A stretch of DNA of 64,000 nucleotides from NCBI GenBank assembly GCA_015680685.1, contig MNCI01011145.1:751110-815109 (forward strand). The letters are read 5' to 3'. The notes under the pieces were generated by a model. The model ran no database searches and was not told where the DNA came from. It saw only the letters and a list, made by a program, of their open reading frames with translations. The stretch comes from Gnetum montanum. Its lineage: Eukaryota > Streptophyta > Gnetopsida > Gnetales > Gnetaceae. Shown piece by piece: positions 23,085 to 35,664 of the stretch. Position numbers and translations under genes: made by a program. How positions within the stretch are numbered: position 1 is the first letter of the stretch; each line of letters begins with the position of its first letter.

Positions 23085-23480
23085 TAATGTGATTTGGTCA
23101 AAAAAGCAAGTTGGCACCTTATTTTATTGGACCTTTTAAGATTCTAAAAAGAGTTCCTGATGTGGCTTATCAAAAATAGTTTTTTATTACAACTTTAAGA
23201 AATTCATGATGTGTTTCATCTTTCTATGTTACAAAAGTATCTTTATGATCTAGGTCATGTGATCAATTGGCAAGATGTGCAATTACAACTATATGTAAGT
23301 TTTGTTAACAATTTTTTTTGGATTGTTGATCATATGAAAACAAAATTGAACAAATTGATACCAATGATAAAGGTTAAATGAAATAAGCATGATACTCATG
23401 AAGCTACTTAGAAATTGAGAATGATCTACATACCACTCATCCTCAATTCTCCTAAGAGTTAGATTCCGAAAGATAAAAAT
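23085..23480 (+). pseudogene. Ty3/gypsy chromovirus integrase C-terminus with chromodomain relic
   Basis: Translation with several stops and frameshifts follows the expected order: KLAPYFIGPFKILKRV and DVAYQ (GPF/Y-type module), then MLQKYLYDLGHVINWQDVQLQ, IPMIKVK and a C-terminal HDTHEAT..LEIENDL. The last block is the signature of Tekay/Del-type chromovirus chromodomain tails (EATWE.E..L). The upstream integrase core is missing. TGTAATATTCC begins at about 23490 just after the frame, where the 3' LTR would be expected, but I could not find the LTR's other end. Confidence 0.65.
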
Positions 23481-24479
23481 GTAATATTCCTATTCTAGAT
23501 GACCTTGCTTTCTTTGGTATGTGATGTATTCAAGTCTTGTAATATGCTAATATATGTAGCGTCTCATTAATTCTTATGTGCTTTGATATGTGCTTAACTT
23601 CATGGCTTTATTTATGGTAGTTGATTATAATTATGTGATGCTATGTAATTGAAGAATATTTATCTTTATATTTTAATATATGCACACATGAACAAACCCT
23701 ATTAGGCTTTATAAGCAAGTACCATGGTTATAAAGTACAAAAATTAAAATTTATTAGCTACACATATGCAACTACTTATGCACATTTAAACATAAGAAGA
23801 TACTCCAATAAGTTCTCAAATGTGTAAATCCATTTGCATGTATGAATTTGGATTTTTTGCCTATATATATGTAATGTACAATGGAAAAATTCATTAATTT
23901 TTATTAGTTGTATAGAGTGTTAAATTTCAGTTATCTAATAAAATTATAGAAAGGTAAATAAAAAAATATCATATTATTAATGTAGCAAACTCAAATTTAT
24001 GCAATTTGTATGATAAAAGAAGATCTCTTGGATCTTCAAAATTGCTATTGTAAATTCTTATCTTGTTAACCTTTTGGTTGTAATGGTAATTTCTTTTGGA
24101 GAAATTGTACACCTTGTACTTGACTTACTTTAAATGAACTCTAGCTAAACCTTTAGCCTACTTGAAGAATCCCAACTCACTTTCTTAAGATACAAATTTT
24201 GACTTTTTACGATTTTGTAAAGACTTCTAAATATCAATTGTTGATTATGAAAGACTTTTAAATTGGATTCTACGTGATCTTGATTACTGCTTGATGATTA
24301 CAATGAATAATAATGATTTTAGGTATTATTATCTTGATATCCATAAGAAATTATCTTGGACTATTATTATCTTGATATCCATAGTACTATACTTCTATGG
24401 ATGATAAGGACATAACTTATTATTTACTACTTCACCAATTTGTAGGATTTTCATATAATTTGATTAAAACCATTATTTT
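23481..24479. other. Possible LTR remnant and spacer
   Basis: It may contain the 3' LTR of the chromovirus relic starting near 23490. No matching 5' LTR exists in the window, so the extent is unknown. No gene is supported. Confidence 0.3.
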
Positions 24480-24790
24480 GAAACCATGATCAAGATTATT
24501 TCCTCTCCATTTGGCATTTGCCTAAACCTATAAGATCTTTATAGAAATGAATTTGAAGATTAGGCCATAAAAAGTATACTTTAATACGGTGATAATTCAG
24601 TCTTTGTATTGCAACAAGAAGTTGGTTTATAGCAAACTTGATATCTAATCTTGAATTTGGTAGGTACATTAGGGTTCCAATGATTTTACAATATCGAGTG
24701 GGATTAATTAATTTTTCCTCAATATTGATCTTAAATCCAATAGTTATTGAAATGAATAAATTTTAACATTCTTACATGTTATATTTTTCT
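24480..24790 (-). pseudogene. Ty1/copia reverse transcriptase fragment
   Basis: Minus-strand translation gives IGFKINIEEKLINPTRY, then IGTLMYLPNSRLDIKFAIN, the conserved copia block (GSLMYLTNTRPDI.FAV). A trailing HRIKVYFLW resembles the following H..A.K..LRYL block. Only about 100 codons survive and no LTRs could be assigned. Confidence 0.65.
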
Positions 24791-25780
24791 AATAGTTCTT
24801 ATCATTAACAAAATGCATTAGCATCAACCAAAGGTTACGTACAAATATAACAAGTATAGTAAACATAATAACCAACTCTTCAAGTACTAAATATATCCTA
24901 CTCTATACTTTGTAGGCTACTTATCAACAAAACTCTAGTTTTTCTAACTTAACTTGTAAATAAAATAATTTTATATTACTAAGTATGAAATATATGATAA
25001 ATACTTCTTATATAGCTTAGAGATAGAACCATGAAGTTGGAAGCCATCTCACAAGGATATACATTTTGCATGACACGTGTCAACATATAAGCATACTATA
25101 ACTAAGCATTAAAACCATCACATAATCAATATAATATAAACAAGCCCACTCATCCCATTACTGTCAAACCAAAATAGCACAATCTTGCTCAATGTCATAT
25201 ATGTATTATTATCATAAATACTCAACATTCTCTAATCATCATATCTTCCTTTCATGACTTAATGATGAAGACATCAATCCACCTCTTTGTCGTATTTTGC
25301 ATCGTTAGTGTTCTTAGGAGTCATAGGAGTTGAATAATTATGTGTAGATATTTTAGAGTCAATTGTGATGTTTATATGGCTCAAGTAGCCAAGTACAAGG
25401 CTGTTGCCGTTGATAGGAGGCTGTAATCTATAGCTACCAATTGCAATATACTACAGTGGATCACCGGAGGGAAAATTTATCATGTTTCATATTCTACAAT
25501 AGAGTGTGAAACCTATGTGATAATAGGAGTTCATAATCAAAGAATACAAACTGCAGTCTAATCACAGTCAACAAATTGTGAGCTACTAATTATCATAGTC
25601 TAGTTGTACTCTTGAGAGAAAAAATAACAAGAAATTCACATGGTTTACTAGTATGAAGGGTTATGAGCCACAGTCTCATCGAAATCTATGGGATGCAAGC
25701 TACTGTGACTTGTATACACTCATAGTCTCAATAAAATATTAAAATTTAAAAAGCACAAAGTCTGAGAGGTAGAAAAATGG
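24791..25780. other. Unassigned region
   Basis: No supported gene. The right part may belong to the LTR remnant that follows. Confidence 0.35.
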
Positions 25781-26123
25781 TCACTTAAGGCTATATAAAG
25801 ATCAAAGATGCTTCAATAGTGTTTGGGCCCTATCTACCATAGCATTTAAAACTCTTTAGTGGAGAAGATTGTATTAATTGTTTAGTCTCATTCAGTTGCT
25901 CAACTTGAGTATTTGACTTAAGGATTATGAGATTGAAAGATAATTGTCTTGGGTCTTATTTTAGATCCTTGATTGTGTCATACTTCCACTTTGATTTTGG
26001 CATTGAATAAAAAATTGGTCTATCTTATTCATGTTTTATTTTCTTTTAACTCCATTAAAATTAGGTTCTAAGGGGATTTGGTACTTATTGTATGTGGGGT
26101 TTGCACCAAATTGGTATAAGAGT
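25781..26123 (+). mobile_element. 3' part of an LTR with adjoining primer-binding site
   Basis: CTATATAAAG at 25792-25800 could be the LTR TATA box. About 310 bp further, GGTTTGCACCA is followed by TTGGTATAAGAGTG (26111-26124), close to the initiator-Met primer site TGGTATCAGAGT used by many plant elements. The LTR start and the body of the element were not identified. Confidence 0.4.
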
Positions 26124-26504
26124 GTTTGATTCTTGGAGTAATTCAACCATGGAAATGTAACCTTCTCACTTCAATTCTTAGATTGGATAATGATCACTTT
26201 ACTCTCACCGTTCAATTGTATTAAATTTTCCATTTGGGTTTTGATCTCTCTTAATCTTCTTAGAGTTTTAGAAAATTCCTTTGTCCTAGAATTAAGATCA
26301 ACTGAATTGGGTTTTAATAATTTCACCTATTTGTGAAACCCATTATCTTGATGAAGCTAGGATTTGTTTTATTTTTTCTTTATATTTACTCAAATTGGTT
26401 TTGGGTACTTACATTTTGTGCATACTCTAAAATTAGTTGTGTACACCAATATTTTTGTGGGATTTCAATTTTATCTTATGGGTATTTTGAATGTTGGTCT
26501 AATA
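26124..26504. other. Leader-like sequence after the primer site
   Basis: No gag homology was recognised. A short open frame at 26333-26521 is hydrophobic and unsupported. Confidence 0.3.
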
Positions 26505-27100
26505 TTGTAACATCTCAGTAACTAGGCTAAGGCTCGTAAGGCATTATTTAAATAAAACATATAAATATGAAATAAAATAAAACATTAGTTATTAAAATCG
26601 AATGGATGCTAAGAAAACTAATAAGCAAAGTAATAACCATCAATAAACCAGTGCATACAAGTAAGAGAAAATATGCAACAAAATTTAAAATGTGATAAAG
26701 CAAAGACTATAGTCTCATGCATGCCAAACCTAACCTATATACTATGAAAATAAGACATAACTTAATTGTCCAAGCTAAAAGTTAATAATCATAGTGGTGT
26801 GAAAATAATAATAAAAAAAATTAAAATAATAATAATTGCAACATTAGAATGTCAATTATGATATAATGAAACAACATGAGATAGATATGATAATCCAATT
26901 ATAGTTACATCCAATAGGCATTCGGCACTAATGTTGCATAAATAGATGAAACTAACAAATGCATAATGAAATGTAACATAGCCAATATCTAAAATGGGAT
27001 TGGTTTGTATTGAAAACAAGAAAAACATAATACAACTTCCACAACCAATATCAAATCCATAATTCTAACTAAACATTATGTCATATAATTCAAATTAAAT
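26505..27100. repeat. Dispersed repeat shared with 56651-57090
   Basis: ATTGTAACATCTCAGTAACTAGGCTAAGGCT matches ATTGTAACACCCCACTAACCAGGCTTAGGCT at 56645, and similarity continues into an AT-rich body. TGTAACAYCYC is a common chromovirus LTR start, so both may be diverged LTR copies. Confidence 0.4.
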
Positions 27101-27155
27101 TAAAATCATAATCTTAATAAAACAACTTAAAACATTACTTAATCATCAGCATCGT

Positions 27156-28026
27156 TGATAAATCCAAAAATTTTAAGTCAACAATATTGTAGTTATGATT
27201 TTGTATCTACGATGTCGTAGATATGTTATTGTATCTTAGCATACGTTATTGTATAAACGATATTGCAAGGTGCATGCTAGCCTATATAAGCAACACTTGG
27301 GGTGCACAAATCCATAGTATATTTGATAGCTTAGTAACAAAACTCCTTCAGTTTGTTTTCTTGACTTCAATACTTAGTAGTGTGTGCTCGTAGTGTGATG
27401 TTTTGTAATTGAATGGAATCTTTATTCAAGTGTGATGTACTTGGACGCATTGCATGATTGACAATAAAGATCGAGATTACTCTACATCAGTGCAACAACA
27501 CTTAGTTTTATTTTTGTTACTGTTCATTGTTTTCATAGTTAATGTTTACGATTACTTGCAATTTACTTTTAATGTTGTAAGCAAAATGAGTATGACTGAT
27601 CTCGAGCACATAAGTGTAACTACTTGGTAACCTAATACTACTATTTATTGGTATGATTAGTAGTGTAGTACTTGGTAATCCCAGTAGTAGTTGCACAAAG
27701 TTCAAGGTATGACTAGAAGATTAGGACTAGCTACTCATCACATAGGCTAGTTTAGATTTGTTTTACTGTCACTTAGATTTAGAAACCCTTACTTTCACTT
27801 CATGTTTACTAGGAGATTAATGACCAAAATAACATCAATATCATATAACTCAACATGAGTTAAACCATATGCATTGATTTTACTAACTCATGTGGGAAGA
27901 CAATGATTATGAACACTAACTAATTCCTAGTATAATCACATTGCCTTATCTATAGAGTTCAACTGGGATTGCGTGTGAACACTCATATCTTGTATAGTTG
28001 GGTGTTGGATACTCCATTGCTCATCA
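27156..28026 (+). mobile_element. Element A 5' LTR
   Basis: 871 bp from TGATAAATCC to GCTCATCA. U3 carries decayed CGATATCG-like palindromes at about 27180-27265 and a TATA box at 27283. The 3' copy begins at 44489 after a polypurine tract, which fixes the left end. The PBS at 28028 fixes the right end. Confidence 0.9.
27283..27290 (+). promoter_or_regulatory. TATA box of the element A 5' LTR
   Basis: TATATAAG follows the palindrome cluster and is kept in the 3' LTR at 44616-44623 within an identical GCCTATATAAGCAACACTTGG context. Confidence 0.65.
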
Positions 28027-28027
28027 T

Positions 28028-28045
28028 TGGTGCCCTTGTTGGGGA
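28028..28045 (+). promoter_or_regulatory. Primer-binding site of element A
   Basis: TGGTGCCCTTGTTGGGGA begins one base after the LTR end. It is a decayed form of TGGCGCCATTGCCAGGGA seen in element C, which resembles the tRNA-Asp primer site of Athila elements. Confidence 0.7.
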
Positions 28046-28163
28046 TAAGTCAATGTTATAATAATTAATTAATTATCCAAAGTTCATTTTATCAGAACCT
28101 AACTCTAATCTTTACAACCTTAATAGAAATCACACTTCACACAAGCCATCAAAACATGATAAC

Positions 28164-30200
28164 ATGGCTTCACATAATTATCAACTATCACTTGCCAAGG
28201 AAACAAGAAGGAGTAGGGACCGAGTTGCTGATGAAGAAGACTAGGGAATGCCAATGCAGACATGTATTACTTATGTTCACATTGATCCATATCATCTAGA
28301 ATTCACCTTCATATTCCATAAGGATAGATAAATGAGGTAGAGAGATATGCGAGGCAACATAGTTTTGCCTCCTAAATGTGCAACACTAAACATGCTACAA
28401 ATTTCTCTAAGAGGATTGCAATTGGACTAGATTCAAGAAGGGTATTGTGTGACTCAATACATGAATAAACCCTATGAACCTATAAGGGAGCAGATAAAAA
28501 GAGATGTTGCTATGGAAATAGAGCATGTTCATACCAAAGGGAAGCAAGCCAACACATCTATTCTCATAGAAGAGCTTGATTATGATCAATTCATTTTAGA
28601 ACAACTCCACCAGAACCATGAGGAGCCATCAAAGACACCTATCATTAGATTAGAAGAACTTATCAAAGCCCAACTTCACTCTACTCTAGTAAAGTCACAT
28701 AATGGGAAGGCTACTAACTCAAGATACAAGCGGGACTCTAGGATAAGGGATCGTGCTAAGTCCTACAAGGAAACTCATAAGAGTCATGAAAGGAGAACTA
28801 ATCAACACCATTCTCTTGCTGCCTCCTTTGCTTCATCACAATCATTAGAGGACTATGATAGGAAACAACACAAGTACCAATATTTTGATAGGGAAAAGAG
28901 AAGAGCTCATGGTCATCAGGACTAATACTCAAGGTATTCTAATTCAGAAGATGAGGAATATGAAAGAAGAAGACACAAAGAGAGAATAGAGGGTCAAGAG
29001 AGGCATGAGAATAGAAGGGGTTACCACTACCACAGATCTTATGAACCTGATCATGATGATGAACCCATTATGGGAACCCAGAACATGATCAACATTCAGG
29101 AAGTAATTTACATACCAACCAGGCATGTGCGAGATAGCCAAATCAAATAGCTAGATATGAATAACATGCCATGATTTGAAGGAGGTTACAACACTAATCC
29201 TCAGCATTACCTTGAAGCATTTCACAATGCCTATGCCCTTAAAAATATAGAGAGTGATTGACAAAAATTGAAGTTGTTTCCTAGAACACTTGCGAAGGAT
29301 GTGGAAAGCTGGTATAGGTCACTGGAACTTGAATCCATCAGACGTTGGAGTACCATGCTTGAAATTTTTAATGAAAAATATCAAACATATTCACGAGTGT
29401 TAAACCTAAGAAAGTAAATCTAGAATTGGAAACAAGAGACTCACGAGACCCTTGATGTAGCAATGGACAAATATTATTCACTGTTACATAGATGCCTAGG
29501 CCATGGATTTTCATCAAAGGAATAGCTAAGGCACATTGTAGATGGGCTAAGAAGCAAAACAAGAGAGACCCTTGGGGTTTATGCCCAAGGAAGACTATTA
29601 GAATCAACCACCCATTGGGTTCAAAGACTCATTGATCAAGTGGCAAAAGAAAAAGGAGAACTTAGAAAAAGGAAATCAGTTGAAGAATACAAGAAGGATC
29701 CATAAATCTAGAAAAGTGATGCATAGGTATGTGATACCCAAGAGGAAGAAACCTTAAATAAGATCATCAGGAAAGAGATGCTACCAATTTAGAAATTTGT
29801 TGCTGATGTAGCAGCACAGGTAGCAGAAATGTAGGATTCAGTAGATGAACAATGTACAATAGCACTAAATATTATGGAGGAAAAAGTAGAACAAGTGCTC
29901 AATAAAGGCAAAGATAAAAAGAAGAAGAAGGAATTTGGACAAAATGGCAAAGTTGCTTCAATAGCTGGGTACTCAGACACTAGCTCCACAGATGATGAAG
30001 GTTGCCCCATGTGCTAGTACAAACAGCCTAAGAGATGTTGTTTAGTCATGATACATCTGCAAGAAACTAAGGCATACACACTTAACCCATGATTTGTTCA
30101 AAAGAAAATGCCCAAATAGTTACCTTATCCTCAAGGTAACTATAGACGACAACCTCAACCAATGTACTATCCTAGTGGAGCCTTTCTGCAGCCATAGGAG
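28164..30200 (+). pseudogene. Element A gag
   Basis: The frame opens MASHNYQLSLAKETRR and is broken by many stops. Order: a charged, Arg/His-rich N-terminal third (open 28449-28925); a capsid-like core with LDMNNMP, FEGGYNTNPQHYLEAF, KLKLFPRTLAKDVESWYRSL and RRWSTMLEIFNEKY (about 29150-29400), the retrotransposon gag fold also found in B and C; an acidic/Lys-rich linker; and a degenerate knuckle near 30005, CPMC.YKQPKRCC, where the His of the B and C versions is Gln. A PYPQGN block follows. Gag would form the particle and bind RNA. It is clearly inactive. Confidence 0.85.
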
Positions 30201-30739
30201 CACTACCATTAGTAATGCTATTGCATTAAAAATATCCATATCGACAACTTGATCCTTATGGATACTATGTTTAACATCTAGTCTCACCTAATCATGCAAA
30301 TTTTCAAACCCCACAATACTATTCAGTAGAATACCATAGATTGATGCTACCAAGGACTAATTCCAATTTATATGTGCATTAACGAATAGTTGGACTTGCT
30401 ACTCATCACTTTAGTCCTCTTTCACTAGTGCCACCTCCTATTATGTAGTGGAACTTTTCATCACAGCCTCAACCAAAGAGTGCTACAAGGGTAGTTAATA
30501 CACATGAGAGGAAGGTTACTTATGAGTCTCAATCCAAGAAATGATCATTCTTTAGAATGATCCTAGAGAAGACTTAGTAGATGTGGAACACATCTAACTC
30601 CATCCCATCCACATCAAGTCCTTTCTAATGCACTAAGCTTCCGACTTCATCAAGTCCAAACATCACAACTGTCATGCTCACATAAATAGTAATTCATTGT
30701 ATCAAGGCAAGGGCTCTTTCATAGAAAAGAACTAATCTA

Positions 30740-31125
30740 GGAAGTTCCTTGATTTATCTCTAAATAGTGGGATAAAAACCATGCAAAGCTCTATTTGATT
30801 CTAGGTCTAGAGTAAATTTGATATCTCAAGACATGTACCAGGCCTAGAACCTCCCACCACTAAAGAAAAGTAACATTTGTTTAGAATTTGCAAATCAATC
30901 AATCATAGTTTCACTTGGACAAGTAGATGATGTGATTACCATCATTAGTGGTTGGTCCTATGTCACTAATTTTCTAGTAATTCACATGGAGAGAAACAAG
31001 GGGGAGTTCCCAATTATCATGGGAATAGCTTGGCTTAGCATTGTGGATGGTAAGCTTGGAATTTGTGATTTATCCTTGGAAATTTTCAAGGAAGATGAAG
31101 CTAGAATCATACACAGATGAAGCAT
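30740..31125 (+). pseudogene. Element A aspartic protease
   Basis: ALFDSRSRVNLIS aligns with ALLDSGSGVNLIS of B and ALLDSGSEVNLIS of C. The catalytic D-S-G reads D-S-R at 30797-30805, so the active site is damaged by a point change. Downstream LPPLKKSNI, ANQSIIVSLGQV and FPIIMGIAWLS match the family through the second half. One stop lies in the segment. Confidence 0.85.
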
Positions 31126-31659
31126 TCCATGTATTGCATACAACAATCATGGGTGAAATTGTGTGCAAAGAATTTGGGCCATTAAATGAAAAGAGACTAA
31201 GGCATGCAATCAATATGTAGAAACAAGTTGTGTGCAACTTTGCCTATATACAGTAGCCACCCAACAAGAGGTCACCTAGTGGTTGATTACTAGTGAAGAA
31301 ACCAAACCTAATAAGTTTATGATACCAGAAGAACAGATCATTAGTACCTATGTGGTAGAAATAGATAAGTTGAAACAATTAAGGAAAAGACACTCTTACC
31401 CTTAGAACAATTAGGAGGAAGAAATAGACTGGGAACACTTAGAAATCCTAGACATAATGGAACTAGAACTATTGGAATTGAAGGCCCTACCAACAACATT
31501 AGAATACACATTTCTAAGTAACAAGAAGCCAGTAACCATCAACACCAACCTAGATGAAGAATAAAAAGGGAAACTACTGGAAGTGCTCAATAGATGAACC
31601 ACATCATTCACATGTTTTTATTATGAGATCACAGGAATTGATTCACAAATTTTCCAACA

Positions 31660-32930
31660 CTGAATCTACACTAATCCTATAGTCAAACCAAAACACCAAC
31701 CTTAATGAATAGTTAATCCTAAACTCAAAGAGGTAGTTAAGCAAAAATTGGAAAAGTTGCTAAAGGCAAGATTCATTTATCCAATTGCAAATAGTGAATG
31801 GGTAAGCCCTTTGGTGATAGTTCCAACAAAGGGAGGTAAATGGCATGTTTGCATTGACTTCTGGTTATTGAAATCAGTCACATTTAAGGATCATTTCCTG
31901 TTGCCCTTTTGTTGATCAAGTCCTAGATACAATTTTAGGACATGAGTACTATAGTGTTTTGGGTGGATACAATGGATACAATCAAATCTGCATTACATCA
32001 AAGGACCAAGAGAAAATCACATTCACTAATCCATGGGGAACATTTGCTTACAAAAAAATGCCTTTTGGTTTGTGCAATGCACCAGCAACCTTATAGAGAC
32101 TAGTTTAACCATCTTCCAAAAGTAGATAGGCAATAGTGTTGAAGTTTTCATGGATGATTTCTCCACATATGGGTTGGATTTCAAACAAGCCCTAGATTGG
32201 TTGGAGTAAGTACTTAAAAGATGTGTTGAAACTAATTTGAAGCTTAATTGGCAAAAGAGCCATCTTATGGTCTAGGTAGACATAACACTGGGACACAAAA
32301 TCTCCAAAAAGGGTATAGAGGTAGATCTTGAAAAAATTAGAGTAATCCAAAATATCACTGAAAGGCCATAGACAATACATATGTAAGATCCTTTTTTGGG
32401 CTATACAAGATATTATAGAAGATTTATCGAAAACTTCTCAAAAATAGTCAAATTGTTGGTAGAACTCACAAAGAAGGATGCACCTTGTGAGTGGACTAAG
32501 TCATGTGAAAAGCCATTCAAATTTTTTTTAAAAAAATTAGTTAACACACCAATCCTCCAAGCCCTAGATTAGTCAAGGTCTTTTCATATCATGATTAATG
32601 CCTCCACCTATGCACTTGGCATAGTCCATACACTATGCTAGTAGGAACATCACTAGAGCATAATTAAACTACACCATAACTAAAAAGGAGATGATGGCTG
32701 TGGTGTATGTGCTTGAAAAATTTAGACATTATGTGCTTAGTTACTAGATCTATGTCCAGACAGAGCATAATGCCATCCAATTTTTAATGAACAAGCCAAT
32801 GGTTAGTCCTAGAGTGATAAGATGACCTATGATTCTTCAAGAGTGCGACATCACAATGATTCATGAAAAAGGAATAGAAAAGTTTGTAGCTAATCATTTA
32901 TCAAGGTTGAAATGGGACACAGACAACTAA
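31660..32930 (+). pseudogene. Element A reverse transcriptase and RNase H
   Basis: RT blocks in order: KLEKLLKARFIYPI..SEWVSPLVIVPTKGG, CIDF, PFGLCNAPAT and the catalytic VFMDDFS at 32147-32158, an FMDD box typical of Athila-type RTs. RNase H follows: FHIMINASTYALGI, in which the first catalytic Asp (normally CDAS) is Asn at 32597-32599, then KKEMMAVVY, HYVL and the end block HEKGIEKFVANHLSRL. Frameshifts near 31910-32080 and several stops make it inactive. Its role would have been cDNA synthesis and removal of the RNA template. Confidence 0.9.
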
Positions 32931-32999
32931 GTAGAACCCTTATGATACTAATTTCCTGATGAGGACCTCTTTACTTGAATAGCAAAGGATGTAAGTTTG

Positions 33000-34110
33000 A
33001 CAAAATAGCCATGGATTGTAGGGTACTTGATGGATCTCACTACACAAGAGCTTCCTATTGAATGGAATAGAAAACAATGTGAAAAATTCCTTCACAAAGC
33101 TAAATAATACATGGAAATAAATGATAACCTATACAAAATTTATGCATATGGGCTTGTTAGATGGTGTGTACCTGATCATGACTAGCAAAGGGCATTACAA
33201 GATGCACATGAAGGTCCATGTGGTGGCCACTATGCATGATGTAGAACATGACTTAAATTATTGATTGTAGACTACTTTTGGCCTACTTTGTTTAGAGATG
33301 CACATACTTTTGCCCAATTATGTGAATGTTGCCAAAGAGATGGACGAATTACAACCAGACATGAAGGGTCGCAATGCTAGATACAGCTTCTAGAATCTTT
33401 TGATATTTGGGGAATTGATTTTATGAGATCCATTCAACCAATTTTAAATGAAAAATAATACATTATTATGACTATGGATTATTGCACGAAGTGGGCAGAG
33501 GCAGCAAAAGTAAAAGATTTTATAGCAAAAATAGCTACCATATTTTTCCAACATGTGGTGAATTTATTTGGAGTACCTAGATGCTAATATTAGATAATGG
33601 AACTCACTTCAATGGTGCTACCTATAAGAAACTCATGTAACAACTTGGGGTCAACCATAAATTAACAACACCATATCATCCCTAAGAAAATGGTGAAGTT
33701 GAAGTTACTAACTATGAAATTACTAGAATACTTACTAGGATGGTTAGTAGGTTTAGACATGATTGGAGTATGAAATTAAATGATGCTCTATGGGCCTATA
33801 GAACATCCTAGAAATTACGTATAGGGTACACCCCATATGAGTTAGTCTATGGAAAATTACCAACACTTCCAATCCAAGTAGAGCTTCACACTAGCTATTG
33901 CTAGTAAACTTGACCTTGATTTGAGTTTATCACAAAAGGAACGTTTAATGAATATAAATATTTTAGCTGAAAATAGACAAGTAACACTTATGGGTAGTGT
34001 AGTCCACAAGCAATATTCCAAACTTAGGCATGATTTGCAGATAAGAAATGTAACCATACAATCAGGTGATAAGGTCCTCTATTACAATCCCAGTCATTTA
34101 CCCTAAAAGG
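33000..34110 (+). pseudogene. Element A integrase
   Basis: The zinc-binding HHCC region is readable (HEGPCGGHYA, then CECCQRDG near 33330). The D,D,E core follows: FDIWGIDFM (D at 33417), LDNGTHFNG (D at 33593) and a stop-interrupted HP.ENGEVE (E at about 33685). Then [15 protein letters not shown] and TPYELVYGK, standard gypsy integrase blocks. After about 34060 similarity fades and no chromodomain is seen, as expected for Athila/Tat elements. Confidence 0.9.
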
Positions 34111-35286
34111 CTAAATTTTAGACACTTTGGAAGGGATCATACATATTACACATCACATGTCTATTCGGTGCCTTACATATTCATCATCCATCTAGCCCAC
34201 ATAAGATTATCCTTATTAACATCCAACAAATCAAATCATATTATGAGTGCTCAAAGAAATCCACCAAACCTACTCACTAGCCTTCTACTTGTTCTATCTT
34301 CCATTTCCCTGATCTTTATAATAGTTGTGGGAGTGTCCAGTTACAACCATAGGTACCTTAGTGAGTTTTTTTATTTTCTTTGTTTTACAATTCTTTGCAT
34401 TTTTCACATTATTTCACAATTTTCTTATTCTTTTATAGTTTGCTCATTTCTTCAATTTTTCACATTCTTTAAAATGTTTCAATTCTGTAATATTTTTCAT
34501 TCTTTATAATTTTTCATAATTTTTTACCATCTTTTCTATTTCTTTTATACTTTCTTGCAAACCCTTTGTAAATAATTTTTGATCATTAATAAAACACATG
34601 AAAATAAAGGCAAGATGTAGCCCAATAAGGTGAATCCCTATGTTATCAAATCATAAGAGATTGATTATTTGCATAATGAGCCCACATCATCCATCCATCC
34701 ATCCATTCCATTAATAAGAGGTTCTTACCATGGCCATAATGATATTTTTTCCATCATCAAACTAAGAATAAACTTGTGATCATTATGCCTAAATAGAAAA
34801 GTGAAGAACCAAGAGGCAATGTAAAGGATGTGACATCAAGGGATTTTGTGGATGCTTTTTGGACTATTATCATGAGTTCTACCATGTTACTAAGGTTGTA
34901 TTATATCCTTGTAGATCTAATGAAGAATGGGAGTGAGAGTAAAATAAATGCTACTTTAAAAAGGTTCACAGAAATAATAAATAAAGGGCACAATATAAGT
35001 TTCTTGGGGTCCCATTGGAAAGACATGTTATCCATTCTTGAAGGAAGGTAGCTGCTCAGAAATGTAAAAATAAAAATAAAGTGCCACGAATAAACTCCTC
35101 CCTTGTACAATACACCAAGTGACAATACTCGTAACATTGATAGTCTTATGATTGTAACTCCAAAAGATGAAATGATGCAATGTCACTAGAATGCGGTTTG
35201 GACTTGGTTTGAATCATGGATAGAAAGGCTAGTGATTACATTAATGACTTATAAAACACAAGAACTTATTATGCCTATGGTAAGAT
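34111..35286 (+). other. Element A post-integrase spacer, left part
   Basis: T-rich noncoding DNA. It is collinear with element B 49100-50250: T-rich run, a CATCCATCCATCC-type stretch near 34690, GTGACATCAAGGGA against GTGACTTCAAGGGA, and TTCTTGGGGTCCCATT against TTCTTGGGATCCCATT. It is interrupted by element E. Confidence 0.65.
35282..35286. repeat. Target-site duplication of element E (left)
   Basis: AAGAT precedes the LTR start and AAGAC follows the other LTR at 40449-40453, a 4 of 5 match. Confidence 0.55.
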
Positions 35287-35664
35287 TGAAGATTCTAAAG
35301 GGCCTTGGATCTATGAACTAAGATTAAAGGAAATAAAGAACTTTGTTAGAATAAGAACACTCTTGTTTAACTTTCTAACTTCTGTATGTCTTCTGTTCTA
35401 TTATTTCTTCTATTATGAATGAATATGTGCTACTACAATTATATAGGCCTTGATATCCCAAGAATAGATTTGGAGAGATAAGCATGAATCTTGTAAATCA
35501 CGGGGATGATCCTTATCATCATATTTAAGGATCTTCTTTATATGGGATGTCCTAAACATGGATTGGATAAGAATTACATGAATATGATCTCATTTTATTT
35601 AAAATAGATTAATGGATGAGATTTATCTATTCTATTGTGGAACATCTAGTCATCATATTCTACA
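35287..35664 (-). mobile_element. Element E 3' LTR
   Basis: It starts TGAAGATTCTAAAGGG and ends CATCATATTCTACA in plus orientation. Its partner is 40070-40448. Confidence 0.9.

Noticed and set aside
34066-34509. 147-codon ORF after the integrase
   Set aside because: A hydrophobic, Phe/Ile/Ser-rich product from T-rich spacer that is noncoding in the matching part of element B.
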